Shown here: piece after piece, positions 8,481 through 17,691 of the stretch
Numbering within the stretch: position 1 is the stretch's first letter
Layout of the letters: each line of letters opens with the position of its first letter
Source: Chromobacterium alticapitis
GTDB taxonomy: Bacteria > Pseudomonadota > Gammaproteobacteria > Burkholderiales > Chromobacteriaceae
Direction: 5' to 3'
DNA: 35,524 nucleotides
Assembly: GCF_002924365.1 (NCBI RefSeq)
Contig: NZ_PQWB01000123.1
Span: 43,252 to 78,775 of the forward strand
Translations under genes and position numbers: made by a program
Notes under the pieces: model-generated
Told to the model about the DNA's origin: nothing
Databases searched by the model: none
What the model saw: the letters and a program-made list of their open reading frames with translations, nothing else

Positions 8481-8653
8481 TTCGCCGCTTCAATTGGCGA
8501 GTTGTATGCGCCGCCCGCCGGCGGCATGCGGCTCCCGCGTTCAGTCCCGCCGCGCCGCGCTCTGGGGAGCGACAGGCGCGATGCGTTCCTCGTTGAAGCG
8601 CCGGATCGATGCGTTCGACCGGCCCCATCTCAAAACTACTACTAGAAAAGTTG

Positions 8654-9664
8654 ATGAAAATGACGTTTGCGATCAAGACCGCAGGCTGCGCTGTAGCCGC
8701 AGTTCTGCTGGCCGGCCCGGCGCTGGCCAAGGACTTCTCCGTCGCCGTGGTGTACGACCAGGCCGGCAAGTTCGACAAGAGCTTCAATGAAGCCGCCTAC
8801 ACCGGCGCGGAACGCTTCAAGAAAGAGTTCAAGATCGATTACCGCGAAGGTCAGCCCACCAACGATGCGCAAAAAGAGCAAGTGCTGCGCAATATGGCGC
8901 GCAAAGGCGCCGACCTGGTAGTAGCCGTGGGCTTCGCGTACAGCCAAGCTATCGAGACCGTGGCCAAGGAATTCCCTAACACCAAGTTCACCCTGGTGGA
9001 CTCCGTGGCCAAGGGCGCCAATGTGCAGAGCATCGCCTTCAAGGAACAGGAAGGCTCCTTCCTGGTGGGCATGGCCGCCGCCATGAAGTCCAAGACCGGC
9101 AAGGTGGGTTACCTGGGCGGCATGGATGTGCCGCTGATCCGCGCCTTCGGCTGCGGCTACGCGCAAGGCGCCCGCTACGTGAACCCGAAGGCCGTGGTGC
9201 TGCAGAACATGTTGGGCACTACCCCGGCCGCCTTCAACGACCCGTCGCGCGGCAATGAGCTGGCCAAGAGCCAGTTCGACCGCGGCGCGGACGTGATCTT
9301 CGCCGCCGCGGCCCTGTCCAATGTGGGCGCGCTGCAGGCTGCCAAGGCTTCCGGCAAGTTCTACATCGGCGTGGACAGCAATCAGAACTACATGCAACCG
9401 GGCACCGTGCTGACTTCCATGGTCAAGCGCGTGGACAATGCCGTGTATGAAACCATGCGCGACGCCAAGAACGGCACCTGGAAGCCCAGCGTCAAGCTGA
9501 TGGGCCTGAAGGAAAACGGCGTGGACTGGGCGCTGGACAAGTACAACCGTCCGCTGGTCACGCCGGAAATGGAGAAGAAGATCGTCGCCGCGCGCAAGGA
9601 CATCATCGCCGGCAAGATCAAAGTGGTGGACTACCGCGCCAGCAACAGCTGCCCGGTGAACTAA
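8654..9664 (+). CDS. BMP/PnrA-family ABC-transporter substrate-binding protein
   Basis: A 336-residue periplasmic binding protein of the basic membrane protein (BMP, PnrA/Med) family, whose characterised members bind purine nucleosides for ABC import. The N-terminus is a Sec signal peptide (KTAGCAVAAVLLAGPALA, cleavage expected before KDFSV). The cysteine lies inside the hydrophobic stretch, not at a lipobox, so the mature protein is probably soluble instead of lipid-anchored. The family core shows VVYDQAGKFDKSFNEAAY, QEGSFLVGMAAAM, KVGYLGGMDVPLIRAFGCGY and GVDSNQNYMQPG. ATG at 8654 is used; ATG at 8660 is equally possible. No permease or ATPase gene adjoins it, so the transporter partners must lie elsewhere. 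A terminator follows directly. Confidence 0.9.
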   Translation: MKMTFAIKTAGCAVAAVLLAGPALAKDFSVAVVYDQAGKFDKSFNEAAYTGAERFKKEFKIDYREGQPTNDAQKEQVLRNMARKGADLVVAVGFAYSQAIETVAKEFPNTKFTLVDSVAKGANVQSIAFKEQEGSFLVGMAAAMKSKTGKVGYLGGMDVPLIRAFGCGYAQGARYVNPKAVVLQNMLGTTPAAFNDPSRGNELAKSQFDRGADVIFAAAALSNVGALQAAKASGKFYIGVDSNQNYMQPGTVLTSMVKRVDNAVYETMRDAKNGTWKPSVKLMGLKENGVDWALDKYNRPLVTPEMEKKIVAARKDIIAGKIKVVDYRASNSCPVN

Positions 9665-9688
9665 GCCGCGCTCTTCGCGCCATGCTCA

Positions 9689-9727
9689 AACAGCCCTGTC
9701 CGGCACGCGCCGGCGGGGCTGTTTTTT
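9689..9727. terminator. Rho-independent terminator, probably bidirectional
   Basis: Arms AACAGCCC (9689-9696) and GGGCTGTT (9715-9722) enclose a second GC-rich stem (CCGGC/GCCGG) and are followed by a T run. It lies between convergent genes (BMP-family gene forward, solute-binding protein gene reverse). Confidence 0.85.
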
Positions 9728-9753
9728 GGGGTTGCGACTCCCGAGAGACGGCG

Positions 9754-10692
9754 CTACGGCAGGGGGTGCAGCTTGATGCCGGAGGGTAGCCACCAGCTGT
9801 ATTCATGCGGCAGCGGCGGGCCGGGAAACATAGGATTTTCCAGATAGAGCACGCTTCTGCGCTCCTGTTTCAACAGCTGGATTTCCGGCTGATGGTATTG
9901 CTGGAAAAGCTTTTTGAAGGATCCGTCGCGCAGGGCCAGATTCAAGCCGTCCTCTATGCGTTTGGCCAGCTCGGCATTGCCCTTTCTCACCCAAAAGTAA
10001 ACCGGGTAGCGCATGAATAGGGCATGGCTGTCATCGACGCCCAGATCCGGATAGGCATGGCCATAGCTCGCCAGTTCTTTGGCGAACTCGCTGACGCCTC
10101 TCGGGAAGGCGTCGAAGCGCTTGTTGCTCAGCATGGCGAACAGATTCGGATAGCTGGGCGAGGTGACGAGCGTGAGGCCATTGGCCTGCAGGATGGCGAC
10201 GTCGGCCCATTGGCTGTTGAAGCCAAAGCGGATTTGCCGCTTCAGCTCGGACGGGCTCAGTTGGCGGAAACGGGCTTGGTCCGCCTTGCGGATCAGCAGG
10301 ACGCGATATCCCAGCAAGCCGCGCAGAATGTCTACCCGGACGGGTTGCAGCTCCGCCAGCCTTTCCTGGTTGGGGCCCAGGGCCAATACGTCTACCGCTC
10401 CGGCGCGCAGCATGGCCTCCAGGCGCGATTGCGAGGTGAGGGTGCTGTCTATCTGGTCGACGCGGTAATCGGCATGTCCCGTATTTGCGTGATCCAGCGC
10501 CAATTGCAGCAAGGCCCAGCGGTAATGGTAAAGCTCGCCGCTCGGCGCGCAGCGCAGGGGGACGGTTTCCGCTTGGACGGGCGCGGCCAGCGCGGATGCG
10601 GCTGCCCAGATGGACAGTAAGAACAGGTGAATGCCTCGTTGGATGGAGAGTGGCAGCGGCATCGGCAGGTCCGGGTAATAGGGCGTTGCCAT
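9754..10692 (-). CDS. Transporter substrate-binding domain (family 3 solute-binding) protein
   Basis: This 312-residue protein has an N-terminal export signal (IHLFLLSIWAAASALAAPVQA, about residues 21-41) and a bilobal SBP_bac_3-like body. Examples are LEAMLRAGAVDVLALGPNQE, GYRVLLIRKADQARF and the C-terminal helix EDGLNLALRDGSFKKLFQQ, typical of the polar amino-acid binding family. It is predicted periplasmic. ATG at 10692 gives the longest form; ATG at 10662 (MPLPLSIQRG) gives a more ordinary signal peptide, and neither has a clear Shine-Dalgarno. No permease or ATPase gene is adjacent, so it is an orphan binding protein and its ligand is unknown. Such stand-alone proteins may serve as sensory or accessory binders rather than ABC components. 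Confidence 0.85.
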   Translation of the reverse strand: MATPYYPDLPMPLPLSIQRGIHLFLLSIWAAASALAAPVQAETVPLRCAPSGELYHYRWALLQLALDHANTGHADYRVDQIDSTLTSQSRLEAMLRAGAVDVLALGPNQERLAELQPVRVDILRGLLGYRVLLIRKADQARFRQLSPSELKRQIRFGFNSQWADVAILQANGLTLVTSPSYPNLFAMLSNKRFDAFPRGVSEFAKELASYGHAYPDLGVDDSHALFMRYPVYFWVRKGNAELAKRIEDGLNLALRDGSFKKLFQQYHQPEIQLLKQERRSVLYLENPMFPGPPLPHEYSWWLPSGIKLHPLP

Positions 10693-11160
10693 ATGGTAGC
10701 TTTTGCCGATTATCTTTCAATTTATTTCTGCGGCTTGCCATGCGCTTGCAACGGCACGGTCTGCTTGATGGCGTGGCGGGAAATTCTTTATGGGTCCGAG
10801 GCCTCGGCTTTGTTGCCGCGGGCCCATCTTGCGATGACGCCATGCGTTTGCGGCGGATTATATTTCCGGGCGCCGAGGAGGCGAGCTGCGCGGGGAAATC
10901 TGTTCAATATCAATTTGCAAGCGTCTCCCCGGCGGCGCGCCCACCGGCGGATTGTATGCAAAAAACGGTGGAAGCCGCGCCGGCAAAGGCCGAGAGGGGC
11001 AGACAAGCTGATTTGGCGTGCTATACTCCTCGTTTCGTTGGGTGCGCGGTGTAACTCCGCGCAGCGTCTGTTTCCTCGTCTCTCGGCCATGGCCGGCTTG
11101 GCGCGGCGGGCGTCGTACCGTCCCAGATGACTACAACCTGTCACACTCTAAGGAATCAAC
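10693..11160. other. Divergent intergenic region between the solute-binding protein gene and tig
   Basis: No convincing gene is present; short frames on both strands lack motifs. The region holds an AT-rich patch near 10700-10735 that probably contains the promoter of the reverse-strand gene, a perfect 12-bp palindrome CCGAGGCCTCGG (10796-10807), the tig promoter candidate, and a small GCGCGG/CCGCGC hairpin (11044-11062) in the tig leader. Confidence 0.5.
11000..11027 (+). promoter_or_regulatory. Candidate promoter for tig-clpP-clpX
   Basis: A good -10 box TATACT (11022-11027) is preceded at 16 bp by CAGACA (11000-11005), a moderate -35 match. It would give a leader of about 125 nt carrying a small hairpin at 11044-11062. 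No sigma-32-like pair was seen here. Confidence 0.45.
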
Positions 11161-12468
11161 ATGCAAGTACAGCTGGAAACTCTGAGCAATCTTGAACGCC
11201 GCATGAATATCGCCCTGCCGATGGCCGCCATCGAAGCGCAAGTGGCCGAGCGCCTGAAGCGCGTGGCTCGCGGTGCCAAGATCCAAGGTTTCCGCCCGGG
11301 CAAGGCTCCGCTGAAGATCGTGGAAATGAACTACGGCGCCCAGGTGCGTGAAGAAGTGATGGGTGAGCAGGTTCAGCAAGGCTTCTACCAAGCCGTGACC
11401 GAGCAAAGCCTGCGCGTGGCCGGTTACCCGCGTTTCGAACCGGTTGCCGCCGGCGAAGACAAGGAAAACTTCAAGTTCGCCGCCACTTTCGAAATCTACC
11501 CGGAAGTGAAGGTTGGCGAACTGGTTGGCAAGGAAATCGAAAAGCCGGCCGTGACCGTCGGCGACGCCGAAATCGAGAAGACCATCGACATTCTGCGTAA
11601 GCAGCGCACCCGCTTCAACCGCGTTGAGCGCGAAGCCGCCGAAGGCGACCGCGTGATCATCGACTTCAAGGGCGCCATCGACGGCGTGGCCTTCGAAGGC
11701 GGTTCCGCTGAGAACTTCCCGTTCGTGCTGGGCCAAGGCCAGATGCTGCCGGAATTCGAAGCCGGCGTGATCGGCGCCAAGGAAGGCGACATCAAGAGCG
11801 TGGAAGTGAGCTTCCCGGCTGACTACCATGGCAAGGACGTGGCCGGCAAAACCGCCGTGTTCGAAATTCTGGTCAAGAACGTGGCCGAAGCGGCGCTGCC
11901 GGAAGTGGACGCCGATTTCGCCAAGGCCCTGGGCATCACCGAAGGCGACGTGGAAAAGATGCGCGGCGAAATCCGCAAGAACGTCGAACGCGAAGTGAAG
12001 CGTCGTCTGCAGGCCCGCATCAAGGAAAACGTGATGCAAGCGCTGATCGACGCCACCGAAATCGAACTGCCGAAGGCGCTGGTTGGCCTGGAGATCGGCC
12101 GTCTGGTGGAGCAGGCTCGTCGCGAAATGCAACAGCGAGGCATGAACGTCAAAGACATGCCGTTCCCGCCGGAGCTGTTCACTGCTCAAGCCGAGCGCCG
12201 CGTCAAGCTGGGCCTGATCCTGTCCGAAGTGGTGGATAGCAACAAGCTGGAAGCCAAGCCGGAGCAAGTGCGCGCGATGATCACCGAATTCGCCGACAGC
12301 TACGAGCAGCCGGAAGACGTGCTGGCCTGGTACTACGAGAGCGCCGACCGCCTCGAAGGCCCGACTTCCATGGTTTTGGAAGACAACGTGGTTGAATTTG
12401 TGCTGTCTCAGGCCAATGTAGTAGCGAAGGAGCTGTCCTTCGACGAACTGATGGGCAGCCAAGCCTGA
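11161..12468 (+). CDS. tig: Trigger factor (ribosome-associated chaperone, peptidyl-prolyl isomerase)
   Basis: This 435-residue protein matches trigger factor length (432 in E. coli). The N-terminal ribosome-binding domain carries the signature GFRPGKAP at residues 43-50, which docks on ribosomal protein L23. The FKBP-like isomerase domain lies around residues 160-243 (GDRVIIDFKGAIDGVAFEGG and PADYHGKDVAGKTAVFEI), and the C-terminal chaperone arms follow. It binds nascent chains at the ribosome exit tunnel. ATG at 11161 has AAGGA at 11150-11154. It is the first gene of tig-clpP-clpX, with 19 bp between tig and clpP. This is the classic bacterial order, and the genes are probably co-transcribed. 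Confidence 0.97.
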   Translation: MQVQLETLSNLERRMNIALPMAAIEAQVAERLKRVARGAKIQGFRPGKAPLKIVEMNYGAQVREEVMGEQVQQGFYQAVTEQSLRVAGYPRFEPVAAGEDKENFKFAATFEIYPEVKVGELVGKEIEKPAVTVGDAEIEKTIDILRKQRTRFNRVEREAAEGDRVIIDFKGAIDGVAFEGGSAENFPFVLGQGQMLPEFEAGVIGAKEGDIKSVEVSFPADYHGKDVAGKTAVFEILVKNVAEAALPEVDADFAKALGITEGDVEKMRGEIRKNVEREVKRRLQARIKENVMQALIDATEIELPKALVGLEIGRLVEQARREMQQRGMNVKDMPFPPELFTAQAERRVKLGLILSEVVDSNKLEAKPEQVRAMITEFADSYEQPEDVLAWYYESADRLEGPTSMVLEDNVVEFVLSQANVVAKELSFDELMGSQA

Positions 12469-12487
12469 TAACAAATAGGAGTGGCCG

Positions 12488-13120
12488 ATGAAATCTATGA
12501 TGGAACCGCAAGGTCTGGGCCTGGTGCCCATGGTGGTGGAGCAGAGCGGACGCGGCGAACGCGCCTATGACATCTACTCTCGCCTACTGAAGGAGCGCAT
12601 CGTCTTCCTGGTCGGCCCCGTCACGGACGAGTCGGCTAACCTGGTTGTGGCGCAGATGCTGTTCCTGGAGTCGGAAAATCCGGACAAGGACATCCATTTC
12701 TACATCAACTCGCCGGGCGGCTCCATTACCGCCGGCATGTCGATCTACGATACGATGAACTTCATCAAGCCGGACGTTTCCACGCTGTGCATCGGGCAGG
12801 CGGCCAGCATGGGCGCCTTCCTGTTGGCGGCAGGCGCCCATGGCAAGCGTTTCGCGCTGGAAAACAGCCGGGTGATGATTCACCAGCCCCTGTTGTACGG
12901 CGGCGGCTTGTCCGGCCAGGTGACCGACATCGAGATCCATGCCCGCGAGCTGGTCAAGGTGAAGGCCAAGATGAACGAGCTGTTGGCCAAGCATTCCGGC
13001 CAGGCGCTGGAGCGGGTGCAGTCCGACACCGAACGCGACAACTTCATGTCGGCGGAAGAGGCTCGCGCCTACGGCATGATCGATAAAGTGCTGTCTTCCC
13101 GCCGGGATGTGACGGCCTAA
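12488..13120 (+). CDS. clpP: ATP-dependent Clp protease proteolytic subunit
   Basis: A 210-residue serine peptidase forming the tetradecameric chamber used by ClpX and ClpA. The catalytic triad is visible as S107 ([12 protein letters not shown]), H132 (MIHQP) and D184 (DTERDNFM). The loop after IHQP is three residues longer than in E. coli ([10 protein letters not shown] against LGGYQGQ), a difference also remembered from Neisseria-type ClpP. Residues before about 20 are likely a processed propeptide. AGGAG at 12477-12481 positions the ATG at 12488. It is followed 16 bp later by clpX, its unfoldase partner, supporting coordinated expression. Confidence 0.97.
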   Translation: MKSMMEPQGLGLVPMVVEQSGRGERAYDIYSRLLKERIVFLVGPVTDESANLVVAQMLFLESENPDKDIHFYINSPGGSITAGMSIYDTMNFIKPDVSTLCIGQAASMGAFLLAAGAHGKRFALENSRVMIHQPLLYGGGLSGQVTDIEIHARELVKVKAKMNELLAKHSGQALERVQSDTERDNFMSAEEARAYGMIDKVLSSRRDVTA

Positions 13121-13136
13121 GTAGTGGAATTGGCTA

Positions 13137-14417
13137 ATGGCTGACAAAAACAGCAACGAGAAGCTTCTCTATTGCTCTTTCTGCGGAAAGAGCCAGCACG
13201 AGGTGCAGCGGCTGATCGCTGGTCCGCAGGTGTTCATTTGCAATGAATGTGTCGAGCTGTGCAACGACATCATTCGCGAAGAGCTGGAAAAGGGCGACGG
13301 CATCGAGGTAGTGGGCGGCGCGTCCGACAGCAACCCGCTGCCGACGCCGCAGGAAATCCGCGCGGATCTGGACCAGTACATCATCGGCCAGGACTTCGCC
13401 AAGAAGACGCTGTCGGTGGCGGTGTACAACCACTACAAGCGGCTGTACAACAAAGGCGGCAAGGACGATGTCGAGCTGGCCAAGAGCAATATCCTGCTGA
13501 TCGGTCCGACCGGCTCCGGCAAGACGCTGTTGGCCCAATCGCTGGCGCGCTTGCTGGATGTGCCTTTCGTCATCGCCGACGCCACCACGCTGACCGAGGC
13601 GGGTTACGTGGGCGAGGACGTTGAGCACATCATTCAGAAGCTGCTGCAGAAGTGCGACTACGATGTGGACAAGGCCCAGCGAGGCATCGTCTACATCGAC
13701 GAAATCGACAAGATCTCGCGCAAGTCGGAAAACCCGTCCATCACGCGCGACGTGTCGGGCGAGGGCGTGCAGCAGGCGCTGTTGAAGCTGATCGAAGGCA
13801 CGGTGGCTTCCGTGCCGCCGCAGGGCGGCCGCAAGCATCCGAACCAGGAGTTCATCCAGGTCGACACCACCAACATCCTGTTCATCTGCGGCGGGGCTTT
13901 CGATGGTCTGGACAAGATCATCCGCCAGCGTTCGGAGAAGGGCGGCATCGGCTTCGGCGCGGAAGTCTCCTCCAAGGACGATGGCAAGAGCCTGACCAAG
14001 CTGTTCCAGGAAGTCGAGCCGCAGGACATCATCCGTTTCGGCCTGATTCCGGAACTGATTGGTCGTCTGCCGGTGGTGGCTACGCTGGAAGAGCTGGATG
14101 AGGAGGCGCTGGTTTCCATCCTGACCCAGCCCAAGAACGCTCTGATCAAGCAATACCAGAGGCTGTTCTCGCTGGAAACGGTAGAGCTGGAGGTCCGCCC
14201 GTCTGCGTTGCGAGTGATCGCCAAGCAGGCTCTGGCCCGCAAGACCGGCGCGCGCGGCCTGCGTTCCATTCTGGAGCGCGCGCTCTTGGACACCATGTAC
14301 GAGCTACCGTCCATGCGGGATGTGGAGAAAGTCGTGGTGGACGAGAAGGTGATCGAGAAGGGCGACAAGCCGCTTTTCATCTACCGCGAAGGCGGCGGTG
14401 TGGCACAATCCGCCTGA
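13137..14417 (+). CDS. clpX: ATP-dependent Clp protease ATP-binding subunit ClpX
   Basis: A 426-residue AAA+ unfoldase that recognises tagged substrates and feeds them to ClpP. The N-terminal zinc-binding domain has C13, C16, C35 and C38. Walker A is GPTGSGKT (123-130), the pore loop is GYVG (156-159), and Walker B is VYIDEID (185-191). The RKH loop (GGRKHPNQE) and the IGF ClpP-docking loop (GIGFGAE) are both intact, so it should form a functional ClpXP. Length equals E. coli ClpX (424). The start at 13137 has only a weak purine tract upstream, consistent with translation coupled to clpP. A strong terminator follows. Confidence 0.97.
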   Translation: MADKNSNEKLLYCSFCGKSQHEVQRLIAGPQVFICNECVELCNDIIREELEKGDGIEVVGGASDSNPLPTPQEIRADLDQYIIGQDFAKKTLSVAVYNHYKRLYNKGGKDDVELAKSNILLIGPTGSGKTLLAQSLARLLDVPFVIADATTLTEAGYVGEDVEHIIQKLLQKCDYDVDKAQRGIVYIDEIDKISRKSENPSITRDVSGEGVQQALLKLIEGTVASVPPQGGRKHPNQEFIQVDTTNILFICGGAFDGLDKIIRQRSEKGGIGFGAEVSSKDDGKSLTKLFQEVEPQDIIRFGLIPELIGRLPVVATLEELDEEALVSILTQPKNALIKQYQRLFSLETVELEVRPSALRVIAKQALARKTGARGLRSILERALLDTMYELPSMRDVEKVVVDEKVIEKGDKPLFIYREGGGVAQSA

Positions 14418-14437
14418 CGGCCTGTCCCGGATGCTAG

Positions 14438-14462
14438 AACCGCCCGTCAGGGCGGTTTTTTA
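14438..14462 (+). terminator. Rho-independent terminator after clpX
   Basis: AACCGCCC (14439-14446), loop GTCA, GGGCGGTT (14451 onwards) and a run of T residues end the tig-clpP-clpX transcript. It separates that unit from lon, which has its own promoter. Confidence 0.9.
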
Positions 14463-14497
14463 TTTGTTACTCGCGCAATCTGTTTTAGTATGGGGTG

Positions 14498-14524
14498 TTG
14501 ATATTCTGGCATCGAGCCCCATTT
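14498..14524 (+). promoter_or_regulatory. Sigma-32-like heat-shock promoter for lon
   Basis: TTGATA (14498-14503), a 13-bp spacer and CCCCATTT (14517-14524) fit the sigma-32 pattern (TTGAAA, 13-15 bp, CCCCATnT), with an exact -10 match. The predicted start is about 30 nt before the lon ATG. lon is a known heat-shock gene in proteobacteria, which supports the reading. Confidence 0.7.
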
Positions 14525-14560
14525 CTCAAGCATTGTTTTCCCAAGCTAAGGTTAGGTGAT

Positions 14561-16975
<2,415 letters not shown>

Positions 16976-17016
16976 GAATCATGGCCTTAGCGAAGCTGTG
17001 AATAAACCTTGTTTTT

Positions 17017-17065
17017 GCGGCTTCCAAACGGTCTTGCGAATTAGCAAAACCCCCGTGGAAGCCGC
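17017..17065. repeat. Long perfect inverted repeat between lon and hupB
   Basis: Ten-bp perfect arms GCGGCTTCCA (17017-17026) and TGGAAGCCGC (17056-17065) are separated by 29 bp that include a smaller TTGC/GCAA dyad. The right arm ends immediately before the -35 box of hupB. It lacks a T run, so it is either a Rho-assisted lon terminator or an operator for hupB. Confidence 0.65.
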
Positions 17066-17095
17066 TTGACACAAGGATTTCAGCCTTGCTATAAA
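17066..17095 (+). promoter_or_regulatory. Sigma-70 promoter for hupB
   Basis: A perfect TTGACA (17066-17071), an 18-bp spacer and TATAAA (17090-17095). The -10 box is framed by a CTTGC/GCAAG dyad (17085-17089 and 17096-17100), so a dyad-binding regulator could occlude it. The leader before the GTG start would be about 48 nt. Confidence 0.75.
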
Positions 17096-17149
17096 GCAAG
17101 CGTTTTTATCCGAATTACGTAGACCGAAGAACGACGAAAGGGGACTTAC

Positions 17150-17419
17150 GTGAACAAGTCTGAACTGATTGACGCCATCGCCGCAGAGGCCGACATTTCC
17201 AAGGCTGCTGCCGCCAAGGCTCTGGATGGCATGGTTGCCGCCGTAACTGACGCGCTGAAAAAGGGCGATACCGTGACTCTGGTGGGTTTTGGCACCTTCT
17301 ATGTGGGCGAGCGCGCTGAGCGCAGCGGCCGCAACCCGAAGACCGGCGAAACCATCAAGATCCCGGCTGCACGTTCTCCGAAGTTCCGTGCTGGCAAGGC
17401 ACTGAAAGACGCGCTATAA
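17150..17419 (+). CDS. hupB: DNA-binding protein HU-beta
   Basis: An 89-residue nucleoid protein that bends DNA as a dimer. The N-terminal helix [20 protein letters not shown], the [20 protein letters not shown] segment leading into the beta-arm, and the C-terminal end [13 protein letters not shown] are standard for the HU/IHF family. The HU-type arm and lack of alpha/beta IHF specifics favour HU. It starts with GTG at 17150, preceded by GAAAGGGGA, a good ribosome binding site; no in-frame ATG is suitably placed. It follows lon as in E. coli. Its stop codon overlaps the -10 box of the promoter predicted for the downstream tRNAs. Confidence 0.96.
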   Translation: MNKSELIDAIAAEADISKAAAAKALDGMVAAVTDALKKGDTVTLVGFGTFYVGERAERSGRNPKTGETIKIPAARSPKFRAGKALKDAL

Positions 17420-17420
17420 T
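17391..17420 (+). promoter_or_regulatory. tRNA-operon promoter overlapping the hupB 3' end
   Basis: A perfect TATAAT (17415-17420) contains the hupB TAA stop. CTGGCA (17391-17396) is a four-of-six -35 at 18 bp. The GC-rich bases after the -10 (CGCGGC) resemble a stringent-control discriminator, as expected for tRNA genes. The short leader holds an 8-bp inverted repeat, GCTTCGCC (17425-17432) and GGCGAAGC (17450-17457), just before tRNA-Val. Confidence 0.6.
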
Positions 17421-17459
17421 CGCGGCTTCGCCGTGGCCTGATGGCTGGCGGCGAAGCGG

Positions 17460-17535
17460 GGGCGTTTAGCTCAGTTGGTAGAGCGTCTGCCTTACAAGCA
17501 GAATGTCGGCGGTTCGACTCCGTCAACGCCCACCA
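17460..17535 (+). tRNA. tRNA-Val (anticodon TAC)
   Basis: A 76-nt cloverleaf: acceptor GGGCGTT pairs with AACGCCC, and the D arm contains AGCTCAGTTGGTAGAGC. The anticodon stem TCTGC/GCAGA has loop CTTACAA, giving anticodon TAC (valine). The T arm contains GGTTCGACTCC, and the 3' CCA is encoded. It reads GUA and, with modified wobble uridine, other GUN codons. It sits between hupB and tRNA-Asp and is probably co-transcribed with the latter. Confidence 0.97.
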
Positions 17536-17541
17536 CAGTTC

Positions 17542-17618
17542 GGAGCGGTAGTTCAGTTGGTCAGAATACCGGCCTGTCACGCCGGGGGTCGCGGGTTCGA
17601 GCCCCGTCCGCTCCGCCA
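17542..17618 (+). tRNA. tRNA-Asp (anticodon GTC)
   Basis: A 77-nt cloverleaf: acceptor GGAGCGG pairs with CCGCTCC. The anticodon stem CCGGC/GCCGG has loop CTGTCAC with anticodon GTC (aspartate). The T arm has GGGTTCGAGCCCC, the discriminator is G and CCA is encoded. Only six bases separate it from tRNA-Val, so the two form one processed transcript. Confidence 0.97.
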
Positions 17619-17630
17619 AATACACGAGAG

Positions 17631-17667
17631 AAGGTGAACCGGTTTATCCCGTTCACCTTTTTTTTTA
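17631..17667 (+). terminator. Strong terminator hairpin after the tRNAs, just upstream of ppiD
   Basis: Perfect 9-bp arms AAGGTGAAC (17631-17639) and GTTCACCTT (17651-17659) are followed by a T run of about nine. It ends 25 bp before the ppiD start codon, so ppiD expression must come from read-through or from a promoter embedded upstream. Confidence 0.88.
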
Positions 17668-17691
17668 CAGGGGTGGCTACAGCCAATCGCC

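Noticed and set aside
10796-10807. 12-bp palindrome CCGAGGCCTCGG
   Set aside because: It is short, GC-rich and far from both start codons, so it could easily occur by chance in this composition.
17425-17457. Inverted repeat after hupB as a terminator
   Set aside because: There is no T run and it directly abuts tRNA-Val; it is more likely leader structure of the tRNA transcript.
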